Part shown: in pieces, positions 15,301-28,137 of the stretch | How the letters are laid out: the number at the start of each line of letters is the position of its first letter | Position numbering within the stretch: the stretch's first letter is position 1 | NCBI RefSeq assembly: GCF_020536995.1 | Contig: NC_068357.1 | Location: 56,001,640 to 56,065,639, forward strand | Direction: 5' to 3' | From: Dreissena polymorpha | Lineage: Eukaryota; Mollusca; Bivalvia; Myida; Dreissenidae | Length of the DNA: 64,000 nt | Translations under genes and position numbers: made by a program | The notes under the pieces: model-generated | Seen by the model: only the letters and a program-made list of their open reading frames with translations | Database searches by the model: none | Told to the model about the DNA's origin: nothing

Positions 15301-18169
15301 TCAGTCAGCTTAGGCTAATTAATGACGACACTCTTCCCCTAGACTGTGCAGTCAGCTTAGGCTAATTAAGAAGAACACTCTTCCCCTAGACTGTGCAGTC
15401 AGCTTAGGCTAATTAATGACGACACTCTTCCCCTAGACTGTGCAGTCAGCTTAGGCTAATTAGGGACGACACTCTTCCCCTAGACTGTGCAGTCAGCTTA
15501 GGCTAATTAGGGACGACACTCTTCCCCTAGACTGTGCAGTCAGATTATGCTAATTAAGAAGAACACTCTTCCCCTAGACTGTGCAGTCAGCTTAGGATAA
15601 TTAATGACGACACTCTTCCCCTAGACTGTGCAGTCAGCTTAGGCTAATTAGGGACGACACTCTTCCCCTAGACTGTGCAGTCAGATTATGCTAATTAAGA
15701 AGAACACTCTTCCCCTAGACTGTTCAGTCAGCTTAGGCTAATTAATGACGACACTCTTCCCCTAGACTGTGCAGTCAGCTTAGGCTAATTAATGACGACA
15801 CTCTTTCCCTAGACTGTGCAGTCAGCTTAGGCTAATTAAGAAGAACACTCTTCCCCTAGACTGTGCAGTCAGCTTAGGCTAATTAATGACGACACTCTTC
15901 CCCTAGACTGTGCAGTCAGCTTAGGATAATTAATGACGACACTCTTCCCCTAGACTGTACAGTCAGCTTAGGCTAATTAGGGACGACACTCTTCCCCTAG
16001 ACTGTTCAGTCAGCTTAGGCTAATTAATGACGACACTCTTCCCCTAGACTGTTCAGTCAGCTTAGGCTAATTAATGACGACACTCTTCCCCTAGATTGTG
16101 CAGTCAGCTTAGGCTAATTAATGACGACACTCTTCCCCTAGACTGTGCAGTCAGCTTAGGCTAATTAATGACGACACTCTTTCCCTAGACTGTGCAGTCA
16201 GCTTAGGCTGATTTGGGACGACACTCTTCCCCTAGACTGTCCAGTCAGCTTAGGCTAATTAATGACGACACTCTTCCCCTAGACTGTGCAGTCAGCTTAG
16301 GCTAATTAAGAAGAACACTCTTCCCCTAGACTGTGCAGTCAGCTTAGGCTAATTAGGGACGACACTCTTCCCCTAGACTGTGCAGTCAGCTTAGGCTAAT
16401 TAATGACGACACTCTTCCCCTAGACTGTTCAGTCAGCTTAGGCTAATTAATGACGACACTCTTCCCCTAGACTGTGCAGTCAGCTTACGCTGATTTGGGA
16501 CGACACTCTTCCCCTAGACTGTGCAGACAGCTTAGGCTAATTAAGAAGAACACTCTTCCCCTAGACTGTTCAGTCAGCTTAGGCTGATTAGGGACGACAC
16601 TCTTCCCCTAGACTGTGCAGTCAGCTTAGGCTAATTAATGACGACACTCTTCCCCTAGACTGTGCAGTCAGCTTAGGATAATTAATGACGACACTCTTCC
16701 CCTAGACTGTGCAGTCAGCTTAGGCTGATTAAGAAGAACACTCTTCCCCTAGACTGTGCAGTCAGCTTAGGCTAATTAATGACAACACTCTTCCCCTAGA
16801 CTGTGCAGTCAGCTTAGGATAATTAATGACGACACTCTTCCCCTAGACTGTTCGGTCAGCTTAGGCTAATTAATGACGACACTCTTCCCCTAGACTGTTC
16901 AGTCAGCTTAGGCTAATTAAGAAGAACACTCTTCCCCTAGACTGTGCAGTCAGCTTAGGCTAATTAATGACGACACTCTTCCCCTAGACTGTGCAGTCAG
17001 CTTAGGCTAATTAATGACGACACTCTTCCCCTAGACTGTTCAGTCAGCTTAGGCTAATTAATGACGACACTCTTCCCCTAGACTGTGCAGTCAGCTTAGG
17101 CTAATTAGGGACGACACTCTTCCCCTAGACTGTGCAGTCAGCTTAGGCTAATTAATGACGACACTCTTCACCTAGACTGTTCAATCAGCTTAGGCTAATT
17201 AAGAAGAAAACTCTTCCCCTAGACTGTGCAGTCAGCTTAGGCTAATTAATGACGACACTCTTCCCCTAGACTGTGCAGTCAGCTTAGGCTAATTAATGAC
17301 GACACTCTTCCCCTAGACTGTTCAGTCAGCTTTGGCTAATTAATGACGACACTCTTCCCCTAGACTGTTCAGTCAGCTTAGGCTAATTAATAACGACACT
17401 CTTTCCCTAGACTGTGCAGTCAGCTTAGGCTAATTAATGACGACACTCTTCCCCTAGACTGTTCAGTCAGCTTTGGCTAATTAATGACGACACTCTTCCC
17501 CTAGACTGTGCAGTCAGCTTAGGCTAATTAGGGACGACACTCTTCCCCTAGTCTGTGCAGTCAGCTTAGGCTAATTAATGACGACACTCTCCCCCTAGAC
17601 TGTGCAGTCAGCTTAGGCTAATTAAGAAGAACACTCTTCCCCTAGACTGTTCAGTCAGCTTAGGCTAATTAGGGACGACACTCTTCCCCTAGACTGTTCA
17701 GTCAGCTTAGGCTAATTAATGACGACACTCTTCCCCTATACTGTGCAGTCAGCTTAGGCTAATTAATGACGACACTCTTCCCCTAGACTGTGCAGTCAGC
17801 TTAGGCTGATTTGGGACGACACTCTTCCCCTAGACTGTGCAGTCAGCTTAGGCTAATTAATGACGACACTCTTCCCCTAGACTGTTCAGTCAGCTTAGGC
17901 TTATTAAGAAGAACACTCTTCCCCTAGACTGTTCAGTCAGCTTAGGCTAATTAATGACGACACTCTTCCCCTAGACTGTGCAGTCAGCTTAGGCTAATTA
18001 ATGACGACACTCTTCCCCTAGACTGTGCAGTCAGCTTAGGCTAATTAGGGACGACACTCTTCCCCTAGACTGTGCAGTCAGCTTAGGCTAATTAAGAAGA
18101 ACACTCTTCCCCTAGACTGTTCAGTCAGCTTAGACTAATTAGGGACGACACTCTTCCCCTAGACTGTGC
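6397..18169. repeat. 47 bp satellite array, about 250 copies
   Basis: A continuous head-to-tail array of a 47 bp monomer with core CTAGACTGTGCAGTCAGCTT followed by AGGCTAATTAATGACGACAC and TCTTCCC. Variants are mixed. The linker reads TTAATGACGAC, TTAAGAAGAAC, TTAGGGACGAC or TTTGGGACGAC, and the core has CTGTGCAG or CTGTTCAG. Some variants, such as CTAGATTGTGCAG near 12617, 12950, 13222 and 16094, mark larger blocks copied within the array. Stops occur in every monomer in all frames, so it is non-coding. The core matches the inner left part of the 250 bp MITE (CTGTGCAGTCCGCACAGGCT and on to GGGACGACACTTTCC). Confidence 0.97.
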
Positions 18170-18496
18170 AGTAAATGACTTTTAATGACTGAGTTCATGC
18201 TTAAATTAACAGCGACAACTAAGCAAACGTATTCATCACTTCAAGAACTAGTTTTGAGGAAATAGGAACAACGGCATTAAGGTACAACCAAAATTACCAA
18301 GGCGACACAAAGGATAGCTAGCTGTTCGGAAATAAATGTTATTAAAAATTCATGAAAGCTTCGCAATAAATACATCAAATGAATATACTATAGTTCCATA
18401 AGGTTTATTTATAGCTCCGTGATGCTCTATAATATTCTTTAATTAGTGGTTTTATGGTTATTTCCAAATAAGTGACAGTGCATTACTAAGTAACAT
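18170..18496. repeat. Right-hand segment of duplication unit 1
   Basis: Unique DNA from the end of the satellite to the unit junction, matching 28138-28460 closely. In unit 2 about 1.1 kb of other sequence separates this segment from the satellite site. In unit 1 it abuts the last monomer directly, so sequence was lost there or gained in unit 2. Confidence 0.8.
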
Positions 18497-19910
18497 TTTC
18501 TGATAAGTTAAATGCACTTTGGCAAATTTGATGCGTCTCAAACCATATCAGACAAATACAAATTAAATCAAAGAACAACCTATTTATCTTTAGTTTCGTT
18601 AGGATCGTGCTACTTAGCAGACATGTTCAACAAATGGTCACAATAAATCATTTAAGTTAACAATTCAAAGAACGAAGGATTTAAACTTATTCAAGATTTA
18701 TATACATAGACACGTGCAACGTTTTAAAGAATTATGACTTGAGGATCCTCACATAGTACATTCGAGTATTTTAAATAGTGTATATTGTTTTTATTTCTGT
18801 GATATACGGCTTCGAATACCATAAAATGGGAATCGCCAATTGATATGTACGTTGTATTTGAAAGTTTAATTGCAAAATAGTTATTTCATATGCCAATAGC
18901 TCGGGCAACAGTGTATTGCTGTTAAACGACAGACAATAATATCGTAAATGTACATGTATCATTTAGATCTACATATGAACCTTAAAAGGCCGATGTAATT
19001 TTAATCAGTTCAGGTCTGTGTCCCGTCCGTGCCCAATAACTGTTGTGTCGATGATGTGATATGGCTCAATAGCTAAGTCGTCCGAGATTCCAAATACAAA
19101 CTGAGAACTTTTCGTCTAGGGCCCATATTCCCATTTCAGCGTTTAGACTTAATTTAAACAATACATAATATTCTTTAACTTTAATGTATTAAATCTAATT
19201 TGAAGGTCAAGTCTAGCATGGCAGTTCATGCCTTTCAGTATATAATGTTTCGTTAAGAAAACTTATTTGAATGTCGATTTTAGCGAGTATATATGCAAAC
19301 GAATTGGTACTTTATTCGGTATATGACTCTACTTTATTATTAAGGTTAAAAATGGGTTCGTGAATACGCACCATGATTTGATGAAAACATGCTTTCTTTA
19401 AAAGCAACACATTTTTTATAATATATGGACGACAGCTTGTAATAAATACAAATGCGACAATAGCTAAAGTTTAAAATGTGTAAATTTTAATTCAACGTTA
19501 GTAATTATCCATAAGATATCATATTTCATGAGGAAGATTTAAAAATAAATTGGTTATTGATTTTTAAACAATACGGCTAAGGTCACCATGTGAATAAGGT
19601 GGAAAAACTGATTAATTGCTGTGTTAATGGATTAGCTATACAATATTGTCACTGTATACTGGACCGGTTTTTAAGACAGATCATGTACAGACATAGTTAA
19701 GCGTAATGCAAGCTTTAGTAAATTATTTTATAAACGGCTCATTTATCATTCTGCCAATGCAGGAGACATTAGAATAAGAGAAGATCATTCATTACTCCAA
19801 AACCAGTTGCACGATCAGATACCAGGGAACATAACAAAACACAAACACTGTCAATTGACGCCAAATCCTAAGTCGGTAATTTGCGTATGAATATGATTTG
19901 ACGGATAATT

Positions 19911-19990
19911 AATACAGTGGAAACCCTCTAAACCGGATCCTCTCTATACCGGAATCCTTTCTAAACCGGACAAATAGTCCGGTCCCATTT
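19911..19990. repeat. pogo/Tigger-like terminal fragment, unit 2 copy
   Basis: Duplicate of the fragment at 2210-2290, with the same CAGTGGAAACCCTCTAAACC end and inner CCGGAC repeats. Confidence 0.35.
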
Positions 19991-20377
19991 TCCCCCTATA
20001 AAACCATGCTTAAATGTATTTACTAATTACATTTACGGTCAAGGCAAAACATGCATCTGTATTGGCTGACAGTAAGTCAAATTGTTATATAAACATGGAC
20101 AAACAAAATGTACATTATTTAAAGAATAATTTCTTTGTACTAATAACACGTAAGACGATAGTAAACAAAAAGAATGTTTGTTCTCTGAAAGCAGGTAAAA
20201 CGTGTAACCTTGAAAAGAACTAACACAATAGCAGTATGCTTAATTTGCAAATCAAACATTGCATATATTAAATGCAAAGCCCGGCAAATTAACTGTTTAA
20301 TTATTGTTCGTGAATTTATTTTTGCGGACCTTAATGCATAACCCTCTTAGTAAAGGAGGTCAGGGGATGACCTATTA

Positions 20378-20634
20378 ACCGTGCTCTGTGAAAGGGGGCT
20401 TAATGCACGTGCGTAAAGTGTCGTCCCAGAATACGTTGTGCAGTCCGCACAGGCTTATCAGGGACGACACTTTCCGCTTCTATGATATTTTTCGATTAAA
20501 GAAAATCTCTCATTAGCAAAATTACAGTTTAGGCGGAAAGTGCCGTGCCTGGTAAGCCTGTGCGGACAGAAATTGCTAATCTGGGACAACACTTGACGCA
20601 CATGAATTAAACCTCGTTTTCACAGGGAACGGCT
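20378..20634. mobile_element. 250 bp MITE-like element, copy A2
   Basis: Duplicate of copy A1 at 2677-2932, with the same inverted ends and a few substitutions. It was carried along by the segmental duplication rather than inserted independently. Confidence 0.8.
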
Positions 20635-21470
20635 CATATGTACGTTTTCTTGGTATTGGTGAACACGCTTGCCACGTTAAAGTGTGAGTATGGTTACAAA
20701 TCACCTTGATATGATGTAAATACTATTGAAATGTCAACAGAGCAGCCAAAACAGAACGCATTATAATGCACAGCATGATCGTTGTCTTATTAAATTTGAT
20801 GAATAGAACAATTAAAGATACATATAAGCTTAAGAAAAATTGTTACCACACTCCATACTCCATATAGAGTATATAACGAAGCAATTCACGATCACAAAAA
20901 GCAGGAAGAACGTACACAACGGGTTGCTATTTAAGTTTCTATTATTTAAAGCATACATAAATGCATCACTTTATAGTTTGTTCTTTTCAAAGAACATACA
21001 CTTGAAACGACTAACAGACAGGCTTGTTCTAACTAGTTTAAGTCGTTTAAGGTCGACTTCAGCTCGCTTTTATTATTTCATTGTTAGGCGCGTATTGTAT
21101 GACCAAAAACATTCTGTTGATCAGACGAAATGAGGAAAATTGTCCATAGAATGTTCTGTTCTACAGTGCAGGTAATACATATTCTCGTAACTCTATTTTA
21201 ACGCGTATTTAAAAACAAATAACAAGTAAACAAGTTTATTAAACAATACATCCACAAGGCAAAAAGCCCAAGTGGACAGTAAGCATTCAGTGTATACAAA
21301 GTAAATAGTTTATGATTAAACAAAGAAATAATACATTTCATTGCGACAATACATACGTAAATTATTAAATACTTGGTTCTTGTATTAACAGCTATCGATA
21401 GTATATATGTAATAAGATATGTGTAATAACTTCGAATCCTAATGGCGCTTATTAATTACAATCATAATTG

Positions 21471-21836
21471 TATCGATGGTCTCCATTTAAAATGCCGAAC
21501 TTACAAAAACACAATTTTTCAGGAGGGCTATTTTTTCATTTTCATAACTATATGCAAAATGCCGAAGTTAAAAATGATGCGGCTTCGCATTTTAAAATAA
21601 TATTCAGCTTCGCATTTTTGAGTGTTTAGCTTCGCATTTTTTGCATATTTCTATTTCCACAATCACAGTTCGGCATTTTATCATATGGCCGGTTTGGCGT
21701 GTTCTGATTGGTTAGGCGGTTCGCTGTTTTCTGGGCATGTGCGCGTTGATTTCCCGCCCTCATGGCCTTACACAGTGCAAAAATCACGAAATATCAAAAA
21801 ATGTAGGTTCGGCATTTTGAATGGTGACCATCGATA
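21471..21836. mobile_element. 366 bp MITE with about 35 bp TIRs
   Basis: The left end TATCGATGGTCTCCATTTAA, then AATGCCGAACTTACA, is mirrored by the right end TGTAGGTTCGGCATTTTGAA, then TGGTGACCATCGATA. The arms match at about 30 of 35 positions. A 3 bp TTG repeat flanks both sides. The inside holds several copies of CTTCGCATTTT and has no transposase. A 3 bp target duplication would suit a PIF/Harbinger-type MITE, but this is inference. Confidence 0.75.
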
Positions 21837-23103
21837 TTGAATGTAGTATTATGTACATATGTTAGGACTACATGTAAAACAATATAGTAATACTTTGTAC
21901 TAACCTTAAGTCACAACTTTCGTTTCATGAGGCACGTGCATATTATAGCATATGATCTATGTTTAGAGTGTTATGACAATAATAGAATTGCTTACGTACA
22001 TTAAGCTATCTTACAGTTTTTTATATTAAAAATGCATGGCAATAAAAGCTCATTATCATTTGTCCTTGCTTATTACTTATACACAACGAAAATATAGGCA
22101 GCACAACGGCTCTGGTAACATTACATTATTTAACAAAACTGATAATATAACGCGGTGTCTGTAGATAAACAAGCACACAGCATGGTCAATACCATGGTTA
22201 AATAGTTTAATGTTATTTAATAGCTGTAATACAATGCAATACAATTCTTATAATAAAGCCGTAAAGTGGCAAATAAACTGCCCACACAGTCTTTGATATC
22301 TCCTCAGCTTGCACGTTTGATGAACGATATTTAGCAAATATTGTGGCTATTCACGTGTTATAAAATTTTATTAAATGGGCATAATTAATAAAACATTTTA
22401 AAATACCGATTCAGCTACGTTTATAGATACGTTTATGAGGTTTGCATGTAACTACCAGGACATACTTCAAAAGAAAAGTCACTGGTATTTAGATAGAATT
22501 TGTTATTTATCTTCGAAACAAGTCAAATTCAAAACATAATGTGGATAATTGTTATATTCCACAATTTCAATATTACATATTTTAACAATCTTCAGCGAAA
22601 GAGAATACATTGCAAATACAATTTTTTGAAGAAAATAAGTTTACCATTAATGTAAGTACAATGTATCAAAGAAGGTTATTTACAGAAAATAAATTGCTTT
22701 GCACTGCAAATGTGTCTAATTGAAAAACATCATTTTGAAAACAAAGAGCTTATTGGTTCGTTTAGTGTTGAAAGCTGATGTAGGTGTTTTTCCAAACACA
22801 ATTGGAAAAAGAAGTTATATATGATAAATTATATAATTATTATGACTTCAAATAACTGGGAATGTTTGTCATCCTTTGAGTACAATGCTTTTTGTTATAT
22901 AAATATTTTAAAGTTATTTGTATTCCTAGCATATACATTACCATATCATATTACAACACTGTATATTTATAATACATTTTTGTAAGTTAAAATTCTGCTG
23001 TAAGCTTTATGTTTTCAAATCAAGCATTGCTACACAAAAAAATCAACATATTTATTGTTGCAACAATACAATCACACGGACTCGTGGGTAAAAATATTTG
23101 AGT
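21837..23103. other. AT-rich spacer
   Basis: About 1.27 kb of AT-rich sequence. I see no open frame of note, RNA gene or repeat match within the window. Confidence 0.4.
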
Positions 23104-23353
23104 CGCGTTCTGAGAAAAACTGGGCTTAATGCATGTGCGTAAAGTGTCGTCCCAGATTAGCCTGTGCAGTCCGTTAATCAGGGACGACGCTTTCCGCCTT
23201 AATTGGATTTTTGCTACGAAGAGACTTCATTTAAACAAAAAATGTCATAAAAGCGGAAAGTGTCGTCCCTGATTAGCCTGTGCGGACTGCACAGGCTAAT
23301 CTGGGACGACACTTTAAGGGCATGCATTTTGCCCAGTTTTCTCAGAACACGAC
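23104..23353. mobile_element. 250 bp MITE-like element, well-preserved copy
   Basis: This is one of the clearest copies in the window. The left end reads GTGCGTAAAGTGTCGTCCCA, the inner part CCTGTGCAGTCCGTTAATCA, and the right part GTGCGGACTGCACAGGCTAA followed by TCTGGGACGACACTTTA. The outer ends pair as TTCTGAGAAAAACTGGGC against GCCCAGTTTTCTCAGAA. It serves as a reference for recognising the tandem arrays derived from this family. Confidence 0.85.
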
Positions 23354-23529
23354 TAATATATTGCGCTACATGAACCAACTATCAATTAGATAAAAATGTT
23401 GATTGTCAATTAGATGTTTGTGTTTCTGTGGCAAATTAAAGAATATTTGTGCATAATCCAATCAATTGACTTTGAAAGAATAAAACTAACTTGAATAATT
23501 CAATTTACTTCATTTATTTATATTTTTTA

Positions 23530-23765
23530 TTTTTTTTTCCACATTTATATAGCGCCCTTTTCATGCTCGAGATGTGCGTTCACAGGCGCTTTACATTTTG
23601 TCCCTGATCACTGGGTCATAAGTCGTCCCTTAACATCTTGGCGCAGTATGCAGCCACGGCACATTGGCTTATTTCCCTCACATGTACCCATTTATACAAC
23701 TGGGTGGAGAGGAGCAGATGAGGGACAAATTTCTTGCGCAAGAAATATGTCGTGTAAACAGCATT
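23530..23765. repeat. Dispersed TATATAGCGCCC repeat
   Basis: Contains TTTATATAGCGCCCTTTTCA followed by CAGGCGCTTTACATTTTG and GGGTGGAGAGGAGCAGATGA. I recall closely similar sequence as a widespread repeat in many invertebrate genomes, but its class is not clear to me. There is no coding potential. Confidence 0.45.
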
Positions 23766-25608
23766 AGGAAAACTAAAAACGGACACAAACAAAAACGGAC
23801 AAATTCATGTTCGTATACTCGTTAATTTAACTCATTTTTAATACGTCTCTGTGAAGTTTACAAGTTAGAGTTCCATCTTTATACTTACAAGTAATAGCTC
23901 TTCCATCGATACTTTCAGCCCGGTATTTCATGAATACCATGATTTAAATATAAGTTTACCAGAAATGGAGTATGAAAACTGCCCAAACTGTAATACAATA
24001 ATTATTTCCTGATTATCAGTTACGTTATTTTACTATTTTTAGTTATATTTACTGTGATATAATACTAATATACTTGAATGTGTAGCTCGTTTTACATGAG
24101 GAAAGTTAATTAATGTGTTGCATAAATATTATAATGCCGTTAGTATAGGGTTAATACACGTTTTCGAGGGCACGAGCATCTGAGGGCGCCTGAAAAATCC
24201 GTTCCTGCCCGAGTGTCCGAGAAAATGTGTATTTTCGCTATTATTGCATAAACAAATCACACATACCAAAATAAATTAAAATAACATTGAAAACAATATG
24301 TCTTGTTTATTCGACATCGACAAAATAATTCGATTATTTCAATACAGTTCAAGTTTGTTTTTTACATATGCCTCACTCAGTCATCATCCGAAATCTACAT
24401 CTACATCTACATGATACTGCTATACAATCGTATGAACGATTATCAGAAGCAGGCGAGGCTTACCTTCGGATAGGCAGTTTTCGATTTAAAATGTGTTTAA
24501 ACAGTGGATTAATGCAAAGTTGAAATGCGGCCGCGCAAAGTAAGAAATGAGGAATTATTTCGGAATTTACAGCAGGAACGGTGAAGGTACATAAACACTT
24601 ACATTTAGAGCATACTCTTTTGAAAGTTTTGAGTAAATAACCTTAACTTCATTGACGTTGCCAATGAAATAAAGCTGTTGTCAAGAGAGTGCAGATGGTA
24701 TTATTTGAAAAGTGGATTGAAATAGTCATTATCCCTGCATGCATGAGGAAACTGGTGCGTATTCAGTTCCCCATTTATGCTTGGAAAGTCGTCGAAGGCT
24801 GAAGAATGGAAGTAACTGCGCGTGGACCAGATTATGGATATGAAAAACACATAACAGGGCTTGGACGGCACATGAATCGCTTTGTTAATACACGAATTCT
24901 CCCGTTCAAGCCCTCCTTTTGCCAAGTTTCTGCACCCCGCCAGAGGGCATTATTGATAGAGTTTATGCATAAATTAAGATTATCGTCTATGATTAAAATG
25001 TTTGTACACAATCTGTTGCACGTGGGTTTTATGTATTTTTATTTGCTTGAAATTTTACAGTTAATATGCCGGTTGTTTTTGTTGTAACATATTGTTTGCA
25101 CAAGGCATGCTGCAGGCATCTTTATCACGAACATGTGTGCATTACGATTAATATAGACGAAACTCACCACATATGTCATTTTGAATACAAAGAAGTAAAT
25201 CGTGACTAAAGTGCAATATATCGTATGATTTATGATGAATGAGCATTATTTGCAGCGGAATTTATCTGAACAACAGCTTGAATTATATGACTTTTTTCGG
25301 TATTTTATGTTAGCCATCAAAATGAAGCCAGTAAAATTATGCACTTATACTCAAGAGTTATATCCCTGATTGTATTACGCTTCTAATTCCGTTTGATATG
25401 AATATGTAAATGCAATTGTTTATCATGTACTTGACTAGTTTAATGAAGATTGTATTGAAGTCCAGACGTTGGGCTGAGAAGAGGCACCAAATTAAATCAG
25501 CCGTATGTAATACCTGTACAAGGACAGCGACCCTTCTTTCAACTCAATGTTGAATATAATTTTGGCCATAAACACATACGGAAAGCATGACCTTAAATTC
25601 TAGAGTGT
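23766..25608. other. Spacer with weak features
   Basis: Holds an imperfect inverted pair around 24150-24232 (AATACACGTTTTCGAGGGCA against GTCCGAGAAAATGTGTATT). It also holds a somewhat less AT-rich patch at 24700-25000 with overlapping open frames on both strands. Nothing matches a known family and no splice structure is evident. Confidence 0.3.
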
Positions 25609-25786
25609 AGTGTTTTGGGTATTTTCATCGAAAATTTACCTTATTTGGTGTGAAAATAAACTAAACATTGTACATCAATTGTTAATGTCAAACAAAAGGT
25701 TGCTTTTTAAAACCTAAACGGAACTTTTCCCGAATACCTATTTAATTTTGAAAACAATGTTGCGTCGCAATCCATGTAGGACAAAT

Positions 25787-26035
25787 GTGCCGTGCTCTGT
25801 CAAAACGGGGTTTAATGCATCTGCGTAAAATGTAAAGCACAGGCTAAACTGGGACGAAACTTTTCGCTTGTATAGTATTTATCGGGTCAAAAAAAATCAC
25901 TACTTGGAAAGAAATCAAGTTAAGGCGGAAATAGTCGTCCCTGATAAGCCTGTGCGAGCATGTGCGGATTGCACAGGCTTATCTTGGACGAAACTTTACG
26001 CACATGCATTAAACCCCTTTTTCACAGAACAGGGC
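25787..26035. mobile_element. 250 bp MITE-like element, copy B2
   Basis: Duplicate of copy B1 (3628-3874), with the same partial loss of the left inner part and inner motif TGCGGATTGCACAGGCTTAT. Confidence 0.75.
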
Positions 26036-26847
26036 TCATTAATGTTTAATCAATCGAATGACAACTTGAATATTCTTTTATTTTAGTTGGATGACATGAT
26101 TAAACGTCCGTGCGAATCCCCTCTTCCAAAAGATTAGACAAAAGGTAATAGTTGATGAATCAACATATTACTCCAAACGAAACGAAAGTTTAGTTTAACC
26201 TAGCTGTATATGATATGTTTAAGTCATACTTTCTTACTTAACTCCGCCAATTAAATGAATATGAAATATTAAATGCAAATAATTCCTAATTATTGTTTAC
26301 GTGAAATAAATGAATAAATACACAAATAATGATTATAGTATTATTAGTAATATAAATAATTTATATATAACACTATATATAATATAGTGTAAAAGAACAA
26401 ATACAAAACAATGTGTCACTATTTATTCTTTTGTTTATCGGTGAAATTAATATCTCATTAGTACTTGAGACCGGGTTTCCTAATAACAATTATTGAGTAC
26501 CGTTCCATTCTTAATCGGCATTGTTTCATAAACGGCTCATTCATCATTCTGCCAATAAATGGGAAATTACAATGCGATAAGATCATTCATTACTCTTACA
26601 CAAGTTGCAGCATCAGAAAACAGGAGATAAAACGATAAGCAGGACTAATCATGTCCTGAATCATATTCAGCATTTTGATTAAACATCATTATCACATGTG
26701 TATTGTCGGAAATGCCAAAAAATACATCGTACGTCAATTTTAGTTGTATATGATTGCATTCATTATATTCATGTCGTGAATATGTAAATGCAATATATAT
26801 ATATATTATATATATATATAGTATTTAGCTACTTCTCAGGAGCCCCG

Positions 26848-27095
26848 AACTGGGAAAGCGGGATTTAATAAAATGTGCACAAAGTGTAACTCGAGATTAG
26901 ACTGTGCAGTCAGCTTAGGCTAATTAGGGACGACACTCTTCCCCTAGACAAGGGACGACACTCTTCCCCTAGACAAGGGACGACACTCTTCCCCTATACT
27001 GGATTTCCGGTCAGAAGAGACTTTCTTTAAACGAAAAATGTCATGAAAGCTGAAAGTGTCGCCACTTTTTTCCAGAGCACGGCTCATTTAATGCT
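26848..27095. mobile_element. MITE copy holding a nascent 47 bp array
   Basis: Reading left to right, it has the MITE left end (GGGAAAGCGGGATTTAATAA and GTGCACAAAGTGTAACTCG) and one near-complete satellite monomer (GACTGTGCAGTCAGCTTAGG and on). Then come two short 25 bp repeats of AAGGGACGACACTCTTCCCC, followed by the middle of the MITE (AAGAGACTTTCTTTAAACGA, then AAAATGTCATGAAAGCTGAA). It ends near CCAGAGCACGGCTCA. This is the unit 2 counterpart of the point where unit 1 has 11.8 kb of satellite. Confidence 0.8.
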
Positions 27096-28137
27096 TGTTA
27101 GTGCGTACCTTATCTTCAGACACTCGTAAACGGTTGTGTTTTTAAACATCCTTTGCATAATTTGATTTATGTACACGTCAATTCGACTATATAAATAATA
27201 TGACTGAAATGAATTTAATATCAGTAATGGCCATGTGTCTCTACATTGAACGTATTTGATTGTGCGTATATTTGGTTTTGAAAATGTGCATTTTGTTAGC
27301 CAGTGTTTAATTTTTATTTATCATAGTGCGGATAAGTAACAAAACAAACACATGCAGGACGCAAAGCAATGACAAAGTCCAATGTCGTGGAGGGAAACCT
27401 TGATCCAGCATTGTATAAAGATGTTTCGTAATCAATAACTCGCATATCAGTTCATAAAACATTCCGAGAGAGCGTCTTTCTAGTCTTGACGGAAAGTGTA
27501 GTACCAGATGACCATGTGCGGCCTTAACATGCGCATCTGGGAATACACTTTACGCACTTGCATTAAGCCAAGTTTTCCCATAACGACGTTCATATTGTGT
27601 CATTATCAGTCAACAGACAATATTATTCAGCTGTCAGGGGAACGAGACACAAATTAGAAAATACACTAAATGGAATTGACGTTTTAACATTCAAAGACGT
27701 TTGCTTAAATTTAACATTCAACGTGAATGCATTATATTCTTTTGTAAGTATCAAACCATCAGTGAATTCATGTGTTGTTGTATTACCACGTTGAGCGATA
27801 GAACTATCAAGTATTTGATTGCAATAAATAAATTTGCGTTTATGCTTAATCTTTTAAAAATTCAGTAGAACATATCAATAAACACTTCTGCAGTAATTTA
27901 ACAACTGAACTAGTAGTCGGATCGAATCAGGGGAAACGGTTATAATGAAAATAAAGAAACACAACGCCATTAAGAATCATTTGCAATTGTAATAAAGAAT
28001 AAATACTATTCATTTACAGGTAGATTACTTAGCGTGTGTGGGGATAGGTTATAAATTATGTAACGACAATTTGTGCCCTTCATCTTATTCAAGTACGACA
28101 GTTGTTATTTCAAATAAACCAGCTTGTCGGGGATTGG
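27096..28137. other. Spacer with MITE fragment
   Basis: Present only in unit 2. A degenerate end of the 250 bp element lies at about 27485-27590 (GGAATACACTTTACGCACTT and GCCAAGTTTTCCC). The remainder is AT-rich and without recognised features. The small open frame at 27597-27794 is not supported. Confidence 0.45.

Larger units (their letters stand above)
21147..25608. other. 4.46 kb block present only in duplication unit 2
   Basis: Unit 1 reads straight through this position (about 3446/3447), while unit 2 has about 4.46 kb here. The flanks leave a possible 3 bp TAG repeat but no terminal inverted repeats that I can see. It is therefore either an insertion of unknown type or sequence deleted from unit 1. 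It contains a MITE (21471-21836), a 250 bp element (23104-23353) and a conserved dispersed repeat (23530-23765). The rest is AT-rich with no recognised gene. The open frame at 24806-25087 and its antisense partner match nothing I know. Confidence 0.75.

Noticed and set aside
6397-18169. Possible CRISPR-like array
   Set aside because: Repeats are directly adjacent with no unique spacers and lie in eukaryotic DNA. It is a satellite.
24806-25087. 93-residue frame as a gene
   Set aside because: No recognisable domain, a competing antisense frame, and no splice or promoter context.
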